Source of the DNA: a virus
IMG/VR virus record: IMGVR_UViG_3300050343_000122
Span: 1-64,000 of that record
Reading direction: 5' to 3' (one strand)
Length of the DNA: 64,000 bases
The number at the start of each line of letters is the position of its first letter. The stretch's first letter is position 1. The notes beneath the pieces are model-generated. The model made no database searches, was not told the origin of the DNA, and saw nothing but the letters and a program-made list of their open reading frames with translations. The translations under genes and the position numbers were made by a program. Positions 1-11,300 of the stretch are shown one piece after another.

Positions 1-7
1 TATGTTA

Positions 8-403
8 TTAATGTACTATCTTAAGAAAGTCTCCTGTACGGTATACGTCACCCACAGTTAAGCCAGCAAACACAGCAGCTGAATTATTAGGATACTCAGG
101 AGCACCTGTTATAGGTACAGTTAAGAGTACTTCCCAATCAGACGCTGTTCCAGCAAGATTAGCAATGTAGACTTTCCCACTTGTTGCACTTTGATCAATG
201 TGTATTTTTCCTACATAAGGTGCAGGACTTACAGGCGTAGATGTGTTAAACGAAGGAACCAAGTTCAAATTAATGTTACCTAGTATCGTTTGTAGGTCAT
301 CGCCAGGATTTATAACAGCATTACCTAAGTATCTACCATTATAAATAATACATTCTGCATTTTGATACACAGCACATGTGGGACAAATTTCAGCGGTTCT
401 CAT
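8..403 (-). CDS. Small fibre-like virion protein with C-terminal GDVYRTGDFLKIVH
   Basis: This 131-residue protein has a Cys-containing N-terminus (CPTC) followed by a YNGRYLG...DDLQTILGNIN segment. That pattern (Y-x-G, then a D-D-L before a short helix) also opens the 103- and 378-residue fibre proteins at 41705-42016 and 42028-43164, so it is probably a shared docking domain. The C-terminus, GDVYRTGDFLKIVH, is an ending I know from many small phage tail and fibre proteins. No enzymatic motif is visible. It is the last gene of the minus-strand series in the window and is separated from the polymerase/nuclease block by 78 bases holding a TAnnTTTG promoter-like box at 411-418. It may therefore be transcribed on its own. 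Function as a fibre or decoration protein is inference. Confidence 0.6.
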   Translation of the reverse strand: MRTAEICPTCAVYQNAECIIYNGRYLGNAVINPGDDLQTILGNINLNLVPSFNTSTPVSPAPYVGKIHIDQSATSGKVYIANLAGTASDWEVLLTVPITGAPEYPNNSAAVFAGLTVGDVYRTGDFLKIVH

Positions 404-410
404 ATTATTA

Positions 411-418
411 CAAATTTA
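411..418 (-). promoter_or_regulatory. TAnnTTTG promoter-like box (TAAATTTG)
   Basis: The minus strand reads TAAATTTG exactly 7 bases upstream of the ATG at 403, matching the Bacteroidota -7 consensus TAnnTTTG. No TTG -33 element lies at the usual 17-23 bases upstream. The same 7-base spacing to ATG occurs at 20632-20639, which would give a leaderless or nearly leaderless transcript. In AT-rich DNA such a match can be chance. Confidence 0.35.
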
Positions 419-481
419 TGTTATTATTTTTTATTTTTAATCATTACTAGTAAAATACCTTCGTATAATATAGCAATTGTA

Positions 482-3400
482 TTATCTTCTTCTCTTTTCT
501 TGGATGGTTACATCAAAATCTTTAGCGAATTCAGCATCAAACATAGCTATCCACTGTACCATAGACTTAGTTACAGGAAGCATTCTCATTCCCTGTTTTA
601 TAGGAAGAGCATCTTCTCTAACTTCTATTGGTCCTTTATCAAGATTACCAAATTCAATACCTGTAGTTTGTCTACTCATGTGTTGAACAAAAGTACTGAA
701 TTCTTTAAGCAAACTTAATGATGGTAATATACCTCCACTTAAAGTTGAACTCCACTCTGCTGGATTGTAAAAGAACATAAGTTCTTCATAGAATCTATTA
801 AAAGATTTTCTCATGTATCTATAAGAATTCTTTTCAGCTCTATCTGCATCATCATCTGGTTCAAAGAACCCTGTTACAAATAGCATTCCTTGGAGTGTCA
901 TAAGTATAAGAAGTTCTTGTAGTTGTTTTCTTGTATTCTGTCGTACCATTTCTATGAAGTCTTCTCTGGACATGTTTAATCTTTCTCCGGTTGTTTCTTC
1001 ATAAGACTTAGCGTACTTCTCAAACATTTGATCCATTTTTTCTAGACCTGCATCAGTTATATCATTACCAAATGCACCTATAGATATTAACTCCCTTACA
1101 CTTCTTAGTAGATTAAGATGAAGAAAGTTTCCAGCAAACAATCTAACTCTTCCTATGTCATACTTCTCTCCGGTAGTCATACCATCTTCTCCTACTCGTG
1201 TAGTAAAGTCATCACCTACTTTTCTGAACTCACTAAAACGTGTGTCTACAAGTTTAGGGATCCAACCTTTAAACACCATCATGGACTTAGTCCAAATATT
1301 CATGTTCATTTTAATTTGATCGAAGTCTGTAAAACCACCAGTAGCATTTCTAGCTATAGTTCTTGTAAGATTTGTAAGACGTTGAATCTCTTTTCTATTC
1401 TTTAAATCTAAACCTGGTACTACAACTTTACCATCTACAAGTTTTTGAGTGGCTGTAATAGATTTATTTTTCTTTAGTTCTTCAATCTCTTTCTTTATGG
1501 TATCCTTTACTGAATTATATGTTGCAGCATCCTTATATCTATCTTTATATTTATTTCTTACAAACTCTTTTATATTAATTAAGTTACCATCTATAACCAT
1601 GGTGTTATCTAAAAGAGTTTTGAATAGAGATCTTTCTAAGTGTAGTTCTGGTTCTCTAAAGAATGCAAACAATGTATCCTGTGCACCCATATCTAGTTTG
1701 GCAGACTTGGAGATAACAGAGTCTTTCAACTTTTCATAAGTAGGACTCTCTTTCAGTGGCATAAATATCTCTACCAACTGCTCGAACATATCTCTCTCTT
1801 CACCTTTACGCCATTTATTTCCTACAAGTTTCAGCTCATTAGCTGCAAACTCTCTAGCGTTGAAATAATTACCTGCTTGAGCTGCTACCTGTATGTTAGA
1901 ACCAAAAATGTTAACAGCACCAGACAGAGGTTCTAGACCTAAAGTCTTTGCTTGAAATGCATTATTAAGTGTTTGCATAAACTTAATAATAGAATAGTTA
2001 CTTCCTTTTTCTCCTACATCAAACAACTCTTTACCTGTTAATTGTTTAGCGATCTTATTTATTCCTGTTCTTAATCTACCAGTAGGTACACCAAAGTCTT
2101 CACCGTCTGCAGGGAACTGATTATCATACATGATTGTTTCCATAAACAGGTCGAATATCTTTGCATTATTTTCATTACCTTTCTCTATAACTGGTTTACC
2201 ACCTTCCATAGCAGTTCTTGAAAACCTGCCAGTTTTGTAGTGATCCTTAGCATGTACTATAGTTTTTACTAGATTCATCTGACCTTCTATATCACTCATG
2301 TACTTATACTTATTCATGTGATTGATATACAAGATTTGATTCTTAAAGAACTCTAACGATACATCAGTCATATCATTTGGTCCACCCTCAGAGTCTGCAC
2401 TAAAATCAAATGTATAGTATTTAGGAATAGCATTCTCAGTAGCTCCAGTTATTTCATTGATAGAACCGTATCCTATATCGTCTGCTCTTGCAGTTAATCT
2501 AGCTCCAAAATTCTTTACAGCACTCAGACTAAAATCCCATGCCATGCTTTCTGCTGTACCTTTACGTATAAAAGGTAGGAATGTACTTTGTACTCTATTA
2601 TCTAAATAACCTATGTCTTTAGCTTTTTCATTCATCTTTGAGATGAAGTTGTACAAATCTAGTAGGTCTGGATTCTTCTTTATTTCTTTATACTCTGTAG
2701 ATTCCCATTTAGATTGTGGATGTCTTTTAATTACATAGTTGTTCCATCCATTAAAATCATTTCTACCTATATCCCACTTACGTTTGGCTTCTAGTATAAG
2801 TCTATCTCTTAAAGCTTCATCATCGTATAGTTTGTTATACTTGTCTATTTCTCTTTTTAAAAGTTCATTAGCTTCTTTTTTGTAGCCTGCGATATCTATA
2901 CTTTCTTGTAAAAACTTTTTACTTCTATTGCCCTCTTCTGCATTTTGATCTATAGCATCATAAAAATCTCTAGAGTATTTATAGATTAATTTATTTACTA
3001 AGCCACCCTCTGTGTTTGTTTGATACAAAGGTCTTACAATATCTAATAGATTACCCCCTTGTTGTTTTAGTTTATCTCTAATTGCAAGAAGTTCATTAAC
3101 TTCACCAACAGAAGTTGCTTGTGCTTCTGATTGTGCAACTCTAGCTACCCTCGACAATATTCTTAAAGAAGGTAAAGGCAACTCAGATAAACTTCTAAAT
3201 GTAGACTTCAATCCTCGTAATAGTGTTTGAGGAGAAAGTAAACCACTTACATTATTCTTTAATCCTACAAACTTATCTGCAAATTCCCCACTTATCTTCT
3301 CTATCTCTCTTAGATTTCTACTTATTTGACGTGCTTTTTCATCTATGTCTTTTAAGTATGAAGCTTGTTCTTCCTTACTAAGACCAGAGTTTTTAATAAG

Positions 3401-5329
3401 TGGTTCTAGGTCTAAGTTAATTTGAGAAAATACTTTTCCTGTTTCTAGGTATTGAACTATTCTATCTGCATAGTCTGATAACTGTGCGTCCTCAAAGTCT
3501 TCAGCAGTAGGAGGCCTGTTCTTATATGTAGTTTCAAACTCTGCAATAAGGTTTTCACCTTCTGTTTGTTGCACAACCACCGCATCGATTAAAGGTGATA
3601 GGTTTTGATTTGCTTGTGCTTGACGTATGGCAGACTTTAGTATGTTAAGACGATCTCTTTTACTTGATCTATCAACCTCATCTGTAGGCTTTGTTTTTTC
3701 TATCTGAGTATAAACTGCATTTAATTTTTGAATAAGCTCATCTAAGTCTCTCACACCAGTAGTCTCAGTCTTTTCAGATACAGGAGTTAAAGTTAAAGGC
3801 TCAACACTTGAAGGATTAACACTTCCTATACCTATTCCAACAAACTCTAATGGAGACTTGCGATCTTGAAAGTTTTGTCTCTTTAAATTTAATAGTATAG
3901 GAACAGCTCTATTCTTTCCTATTTCTTTTACTCCATAGTTATCTTTTAAGATTTGCTTGTATGTACCAAGTTGTATACCATATGCTCCTTGTTTGTACCA
4001 TGCTACATCTTTTGCACCTTTAGCTACATTCATAAACTTCCAGTCATATATATGTGACTTTCCATCTTGATCTACAATCAGTAGGTCAATTGTGCCTGCC
4101 TCTTTATTCTGTTCATCATAAATCATGACTTCAGAAAACACCATAGGGTTTTTATTATTTTTAGAAAACTCTGCTATAAGATCTGTGTAATACTTTTCTA
4201 GTTTACTATAGACCTGAGCTTTCTTAACGTCTTGTATACTTGGTGCAGGACCTGGAACTTCCCTTCTCGTACCATCTGAGTTAAAGAATCTTCCATGTAT
4301 CTCTTCGAACATATCGTGAAACTCTACACCCAGTTGTCTTTTTAATTCATTATCTCTTTTCTCTTCTGCAGTAAATGATTTACCTCTAAACTTACTAGCG
4401 TACCATGCCTTTACTCTATCTGTAACTCTTTTTAATACTCGTTGATACTCACCATTTACAAGAACTTCATAATAGTTATTTGCATTCTCGTCATCTAGTA
4501 ATAAAGGATTAGCTTCTTTTGTACTCTCAACCTTCCTAAGACTATTCTTAGTAGCTATAAGTTTTTGCTGTATTGCCTTCTGTGCAGGGGTAATTGAAAA
4601 GTAAATTTCTTTTGCACTAGCATCAATCAGGTCTCCTTCTACACCCTCTGTTACTTGTTCTGCAGCTTGTTGAAATATGTCTAGATTAGATTGTGCATAC
4701 TGCCCTCTAAACCAATCTTTTATAGTGTTCCATATCTGTCTAAAAAAACTAGTGTTTTCTTCTTCTAGTGCAGCTGGATCACTTAGTTCGTTTAAGTTTT
4801 CACTTACTAGATATGTAATTAGTTTATCCGCTGCCTCTTTCTTTATCTTTCTAATATCAGGTCTACCGTTCTCTAACTGATAAACTGGATTGTCTCTATA
4901 TTGATCTAACGTATCTTTGTATATCTTAAATCTATCTATCTTAGATATCATCTGAGTAACTAGACTTGGGTTCTGTTGCTCTAGTATAGCCGTAGCAATG
5001 TGAACCATTTCCTCTGTAATGTCTATATCTGTTGCTCCTTCGCTTACAGCAATTATCTTTCCGGTAATATCAGCAATTGCATTAGCTGAACTAAAATCTA
5101 TTTCAGGGTTTTCCTTTGCATAATCTTGTAGCTCTACAATGTTTACACCCATCTTAGCTATCAACTCTTTTACTCTAGGAGTGATAGAATTAACTCCAGC
5201 TACATCTGTATATTCCTGTGCAGGAACATTACCATTGTAATTATTCCATAAAAAATATGCTCGGTCTTCTCCTTTAGCAGCAACTAATTGTTTCCACTCC
5301 GGTAAATTTATGTTAGGACATCTTGCCAT
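482..5329 (-). CDS. 1615-residue virion cargo-type protein with PD-(D/E)XK nuclease domain
   Basis: Residues about 330-435 carry a RecB/Cas4-like PD-(D/E)XK nuclease signature. A conserved His lies in GVEFHDMFEEIHGRFF, followed by an acidic residue near E400, then GTID with D415, a hydrophobic strand, and D429-W-K431 in the sequence IYDWKF. These are the usual metal-binding Asp and the catalytic Lys of motif II. The remaining roughly 1200 residues are Lys/Glu-rich helical sequence that I do not recognise. The start ATG overlaps the stop of the RNA polymerase gene by one base (TAATG), which implies translational coupling and co-production with it. Large multidomain proteins next to the polymerase are typical of crAss-like phages and are thought to be packaged and ejected. 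Attack on host DNA or processing of phage DNA is possible, but substrate and location are inference. Confidence 0.75.
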   Translation of the reverse strand: MARCPNINLPEWKQLVAAKGEDRAYFLWNNYNGNVPAQEYTDVAGVNSITPRVKELIAKMGVNIVELQDYAKENPEIDFSSANAIADITGKIIAVSEGATDIDITEEMVHIATAILEQQNPSLVTQMISKIDRFKIYKDTLDQYRDNPVYQLENGRPDIRKIKKEAADKLITYLVSENLNELSDPAALEEENTSFFRQIWNTIKDWFRGQYAQSNLDIFQQAAEQVTEGVEGDLIDASAKEIYFSITPAQKAIQQKLIATKNSLRKVESTKEANPLLLDDENANNYYEVLVNGEYQRVLKRVTDRVKAWYASKFRGKSFTAEEKRDNELKRQLGVEFHDMFEEIHGRFFNSDGTRREVPGPAPSIQDVKKAQVYSKLEKYYTDLIAEFSKNNKNPMVFSEVMIYDEQNKEAGTIDLLIVDQDGKSHIYDWKFMNVAKGAKDVAWYKQGAYGIQLGTYKQILKDNYGVKEIGKNRAVPILLNLKRQNFQDRKSPLEFVGIGIGSVNPSSVEPLTLTPVSEKTETTGVRDLDELIQKLNAVYTQIEKTKPTDEVDRSSKRDRLNILKSAIRQAQANQNLSPLIDAVVVQQTEGENLIAEFETTYKNRPPTAEDFEDAQLSDYADRIVQYLETGKVFSQINLDLEPLIKNSGLSKEEQASYLKDIDEKARQISRNLREIEKISGEFADKFVGLKNNVSGLLSPQTLLRGLKSTFRSLSELPLPSLRILSRVARVAQSEAQATSVGEVNELLAIRDKLKQQGGNLLDIVRPLYQTNTEGGLVNKLIYKYSRDFYDAIDQNAEEGNRSKKFLQESIDIAGYKKEANELLKREIDKYNKLYDDEALRDRLILEAKRKWDIGRNDFNGWNNYVIKRHPQSKWESTEYKEIKKNPDLLDLYNFISKMNEKAKDIGYLDNRVQSTFLPFIRKGTAESMAWDFSLSAVKNFGARLTARADDIGYGSINEITGATENAIPKYYTFDFSADSEGGPNDMTDVSLEFFKNQILYINHMNKYKYMSDIEGQMNLVKTIVHAKDHYKTGRFSRTAMEGGKPVIEKGNENNAKIFDLFMETIMYDNQFPADGEDFGVPTGRLRTGINKIAKQLTGKELFDVGEKGSNYSIIKFMQTLNNAFQAKTLGLEPLSGAVNIFGSNIQVAAQAGNYFNAREFAANELKLVGNKWRKGEERDMFEQLVEIFMPLKESPTYEKLKDSVISKSAKLDMGAQDTLFAFFREPELHLERSLFKTLLDNTMVIDGNLINIKEFVRNKYKDRYKDAATYNSVKDTIKKEIEELKKNKSITATQKLVDGKVVVPGLDLKNRKEIQRLTNLTRTIARNATGGFTDFDQIKMNMNIWTKSMMVFKGWIPKLVDTRFSEFRKVGDDFTTRVGEDGMTTGEKYDIGRVRLFAGNFLHLNLLRSVRELISIGAFGNDITDAGLEKMDQMFEKYAKSYEETTGERLNMSREDFIEMVRQNTRKQLQELLILMTLQGMLFVTGFFEPDDDADRAEKNSYRYMRKSFNRFYEELMFFYNPAEWSSTLSGGILPSLSLLKEFSTFVQHMSRQTTGIEFGNLDKGPIEVREDALPIKQGMRMLPVTKSMVQWIAMFDAEFAKDFDVTIQEKRRR

Positions 5330-8300
5330 TACTTACAAATTAGTTTAAATATTTCACCAGCTTGATCTTCTGTGTAACCTAAGTCAAGTAACATTGGCAC
5401 ATTGATTTCAGATATATTAAATTCTTTTGAGCCAGTTCTACCTAGTTGAACCATGTCACCTTTCTTAGCAAACATAAGTTTGTTAGGTGCGACAGATTGT
5501 GTAGGTGCAGTTCTTGTTTTTCCTTTATTATTAAATGCTTCTACAATTGATGAGTCATGCTTTTCATCAGCTTTTACTGTACCGTTATCAAATACTGATG
5601 GTCTAGGTCCAGTATAATATTCTTTAGCTCTATATCCATCTCCTAATGCATTGACATGTTTATAAACAAAATAAAGTTTTGGTTCACTCTCACCTTTTTT
5701 TGTATAGGAGTGTATAAAAGGGTCAGCAGTTGGGAGCATACTAATACTATTACCTCTTACCTTTTTAAATAGTCCTTTATTTATGAATGAATAATCTCCT
5801 TTGGAGGCCATCTCTTTTCTTTCTTTTGCATCAAAGTTTGGATTGTTCCAACTAAATGTAACAAGATCTGATTGTGCAGCTCTACTACCTGTACTTAATG
5901 TCATCACTTGAGGAATAGCTCCGGATGCTACAGAAGCTTTTACACCCTTTGGAAGATATGCCATTGCTGGATTATACACATACATACCGTTTTGTTGTTG
6001 TATCCACCTTGCTCTTTCTTGAGGTACAATTCCTGTGCTTGATTCCCAGTTGTTTCTCTCAAACATGTTCAAGGTATAGAAGTCATCTAAGGTATCAATT
6101 TTATCTAACCTAGACAAGGTTTGATTGTATATTTCTTGAAAGTCTTCATACGGCATTAAAGAAGTAAATGATATTTGTGAGTTATCTAGTCCGGACTGCA
6201 GTATACCTGTCACTATAATCTTTTTATAAAGAGCAGGGTCTATGTTTTGTTTAAGTTCACGAAACGCATATATTATGGTGTTCTGCTCATATACCTTTCT
6301 ATTATTATTCCTAAGCTTTATGTTGTTAGGAGTATCTCCAGAACGTTTTGATGGATCTGTTTCTAATAACTGAATTACCTGATTACCGTATAGTGGGTGT
6401 TTAGGATTTCCAAGTACCTCAGTAACAAATGATGCCACCTCACCTGCTGTACCATCGTTATCCACAAGCATAGTTTTTAGCATCATATTTAACTGTTGGT
6501 CTGTTTGAACAGCATAATCATATAAGCTGTTAACAGCTCTTCTAGACACTTTTATAAATTCACTATCTGGTAAATTTGTATAAGGTAGTAACACATTTTG
6601 TAATATATCTCTAGTAGTTGATTGATCTGATGTAAGCATTAAAGACATAGCTTCTCTTGCCTCTAACAATGATGACACAGTTTCTTTTAAGAATGTATTA
6701 TCTATAAGAGCCATAGCTGCAGACACTGACTCACCTTTATTATTCATTGCATAGAACACTGGATCAACCCTTTCTGTAAGAGAAATTGCTTTAGATAATT
6801 GTGCTTGTTTCTTAAACACTAAGTAAGGATCATTAAATGTTGTTGTATCCCAATTAGTTCCTTGTGTAAGTGTAAACAAGTCACGTGCTTGTTCTGCATA
6901 GCTTATAAATTCATCTAATATAAATCTTTGATACGCTTTTTCTTTATTGCTCATATTGGTTTTACCAAGTTGAGATCTCAGGTAATCTCTGAAAGGGAGT
7001 AGTTCAGACTCTTTCTCTGTTAGTTCTGAAGGACTTCCATATTTGTCTTCTTTCAGTTCATTAGCAAAGTCTTCAATAAATAACCAAGTATATCCACTCT
7101 CCTCAATTCTACGTAAATAATCTCTAACGATTGGTTGATTCATAAAGTAGGATACAGTGTCAACAGGTACACCAGCTTTAATTAAATACAACCAAGTAGA
7201 CGCTGTAGCAGGTGTCATACCTAGTTCTATAATCCACGGTCCTGCTGATATGTCTACCATACCATCTATTACCTGTCCATTTATATCAGATATAAAATCA
7301 CCAGCCGCATTCTTTACACCAGACAAAGACACTGCTTCTCCAACACCTGGTATATTTACAGTGTTCTTTCTTCTAAACTTTATTTGTTCTGGCTTTACAT
7401 ATAGTAGAGAATGTTGATTAAGAGCTAAGTTAGTTTGATTAACTGCAGCTATACCAATACCTCTTTTACCTTGAACAAATGCATTACGTAACCTAGACAT
7501 AAACCTTTTATCAAGTAAGTTTCCTATGTTACTGTAGTCAAATGCTCCTGTTCTAGTTTTATCCACAATCTCTTCTGACAATGCTTTTAATTGACTAGCA
7601 TCATTAGGAACAATAAGTCTTTCAAAGTTCTCAGGTAATGTAATAATATTTTCTGTAGACTTTATATACTGGTTCTCTAAAGATCTAGAATACATTCTAT
7701 CTACTACTGTTTGTCTGATTCCTTTTTCTTGAAGCTCAAACATGTAATCATCTATAACGTCTTGATTGTCAAAGGTTTCTCCAAAGATAGCTTCTATTAA
7801 CTCGCCTTCAAGTTCTCCAGACTCAAAGTCTTTTATTCTTTGAGCTAGTTCTTTCTGTTGAGCTTTATTAAGTAGTGCCCCACTGTCATACAGTTCTTCA
7901 AACCTTTTCTTAGCTTGATCACCATATCCATAGAAAGGTACTTCTTGTAACTTACCATTAACTACAACTGCATTCTTAAGATACATGAAAAGTTTATCAA
8001 TATCAAAATCCGATCCCACCTTCTCAACTATTGCTGCAGGAACTACAACATTATCTCCAAACTCTTTAGGTAAGAATTGTTTTATTCTTATAGCATCTAT
8101 AGAGTTTTGTTTCTGTGTAGGTATACGGAATGCTACACCGGTCAATAACTCTTGACCTTCTTCAGTGTTATTTAGGTAGTCTAATAGTTCTGCATCTGTC
8201 ATTCCCATGTTAGAGAACCAGCGACCCACCATAACCTCCATAACTCTTTTACCATCTGCATCTTCATAGAACTTAAGGACATCAGAAGTATAACCAGTCT

Positions 8301-11300
8301 TTCCATTGATAGTAGTCTTAGCTACACGATTAGACTCAAACAGAGAAGAAGGTATTTGCACCTTTTGTCCACCTGATATTTTAGGACGTATGATATTCTT
8401 CTGCACTATAGAGTATAAGATATTTCTAACTTGATTGTATGCAGGTGTGGCCTCTAATATAACATCACCCACTAAGAATCCATCAAGAGCAGAACTTATG
8501 TTATCATTAGTTTCTCTTTTAAATATCTCTTCACGCAAAGTTTTAGTAGCTGGAGCCATGTCTGTTAATTGAAGACCATCTGCTGTTTGTTTTATACCTA
8601 ACTTTTTAAACAACTGATCAAGACCTTCCTTGGTCATCTCATTAAGTAGCTCTGTGTTGTTGGCAACCTCTGCGTAAATGAGTGAAGCTTTCTGTTTTTG
8701 TTCTTCACTTAAACTAAACCATTGATCAAGTGTACCAGTGTAATCTATAGGTAGACCATTATCTAATAAATCTAGAGTTAACAATTTAGTAATTTGACTA
8801 GCAAGTGTAACTCTACCATCTTCTTTTGATGGTACCTCCGATTGTATGCTCATGATATTAAAAGGAATATTTACGATGTTATCATAAACAGCATCATTAA
8901 ATGACCCATCATCATTGTATGTAGCATGTGTTGGACCAGCCCCAACCTTTCTACCAGACTCAAATATAATATAGTCTATATCCTCTCTAAGCATTTTATC
9001 AAATAACTTCAGACCATTAGATCCAGGATTTACTTCTTTCATCACTCTGTATGACAGAGGATAAAGAGCGTATTTGTCTAATACTACATCATTTGTATTG
9101 TTGTAATCAAAGTTCTCATTTAGCCTAGCTCCAGATACGATAGGTTTCAGTGCTTTGTATGCACTTTGTACACGAGGATTACCTTCTTTTAAAAGATCCT
9201 GTTCAGCTATGCTTAATGTTTGGTTCTTATCTCTTTTATAAAAAGCAATGTCATAACGGAATTGTTTCTCTTCTGCATCATTCCAATCGTTAGCTCGTAT
9301 TCTTATTTGTCGATAAGATTTAAATCTAACAATACCACCACCATCAGTTTCTACCATCTCTTTATAATTAGGTAGATCTATTACACTAATCACATCTCCA
9401 TGAGTTACAGTTCTTAATCCATCTTTGGTAAACTGTGTAAACCCAGGACTAAATTTATCAAAGTCTCTATTCCATAATCTGTTTGCGGATGCATTCCAAT
9501 TAGGTGAATTAGATACTAGTGGTTGTCTAGGAGACAAGAAGCTCTTTGTACGCTTAAGCTCATCCTTATATTTGTATGGATCACCATAAAGAATCTTATG
9601 CATCTCTATGTTGGCAATAATATAATTAGCCTGTAGTACAATAAGTTTTCTATTCATATCTTGAATAGTCATATTAGTCATTCCTTGTACTCCATTTGCT
9701 GTGTACTTGTCTATGAGCTCTCCTGTTTTTTCGTTCTCTTGTTGTGTTATTACACCAAACCTCATTAAATAGTCAGCATACTGATCCTTACTATTTATTA
9801 CATAACTAAAGGTTCTGTCAACAATTTGATCTGCATGTAAGTCATACACCTCTTCAGCTGAAAGTGAAGAGTCTAATATATTTACTTTTATATCTTTATG
9901 AATTTCTTCCCCCAATATGTCTTTAAAGAATCTAAGATCAGTAGCATCTCTATCTCCTACTTTTGCTATAGCACGGTCCTCTCTAGCTAGATTAACTTCA
10001 GATATAAAGTATTCTCTCATTATAGTATTGAATACAACATTGTTTTGAAGTAAGTCTCTTTCGGTTATAGGGTTACCCATTTCTAAAGTGTGCTCTAAAG
10101 AAGAGTCTCCAGGGACAAGGTTCATGTATATACCACTAATGTTGTAATTTAGTTCTTGTCGAAGTCTATCAGGAAATTGAAGTCTACCTGATTTTTTAGA
10201 AGTGCCTTTTTGAGAGTTTAGTATACCACCAGCATATCCAGGTTTAAACAAGTTAAGCTTGTCTGTTCTCAAGTTACCTTCTCTATCATACATTGAGTTT
10301 AATATAACAGACCCTTGAGAGAATGCATCTGTAAGTAAATAAGCATAAGGTGTACTACCTAGTTCTTCCTTATTGCTGACAGATGTCATAAAGTTATGAA
10401 CTTCAGATGCTGCATTAGGTCCAATATATGTTTGAGCTCTTTGTCCTTCTATATTAATGTATGTACTACTTACCTCCGGATTAGCTATGTCTACTTTTAA
10501 CTCAGCTAAATTCAACAGACGTTTAGATAAGTCTAATGATTTAGTAGAGAATATTTTTAAATTCTTAGTATCCTGAATACTTTTCTTTATACCATTTACA
10601 GAAGAAGCAAATATTTTCTTTTGTGTTTGATTAAGTAATGCATACTCTTTTGAATTAAAAGGTATACCTAACTCATCTAAGAATCTAAACATATTGTTTA
10701 AGGTAGCTAAGGAGTATTTGCCCAACTTAACAGTATCAGGATTAAATACACCATCTGTTTCTTTGAATATACCGTTACCTTGTTTAGACTTAGTTACAAT
10801 AGAGTTTAGATACTGTTGTTGCATTTGTCTAGATGCTAAAGATAAATTAGCATCTGTCAAAGCAGTTTCACCGTTCTCTAAAACCATCACCATCTTAACT
10901 GAAGGATCTTGTAACTTGAAGGTTTTCCAAAGTGCAGTGGCTAATGTAAGCTCGTGTGTTTCATTAAGTGTTCTAAAATCAAATGTACCTTCACTAGCAT
11001 TTTGTTTTGTAATACGTTTATAAAGTGCATTGTAATTAGGGTCACTGATAGCTATAGATCTAAGTCTTTCTATCATGTCTTCCATGCTAGTGGAAGAAGA
11101 TAACTGCTCTAGTAATGTAATGTATACTTGTGTAGTTGGTAAAAGTTTAACACCGTTAATAGTACTAGGACTAAACCTTATGTCACCATTATCGTTGACA
11201 TTAACTATAGGAAGTGTTCCCATTAACAATCTTAGGGCTACATTAGTTTTCTTGAAGTTGTCTATTTGAGTTGCATCTAGATTAAATCCTTTGTTAGACA

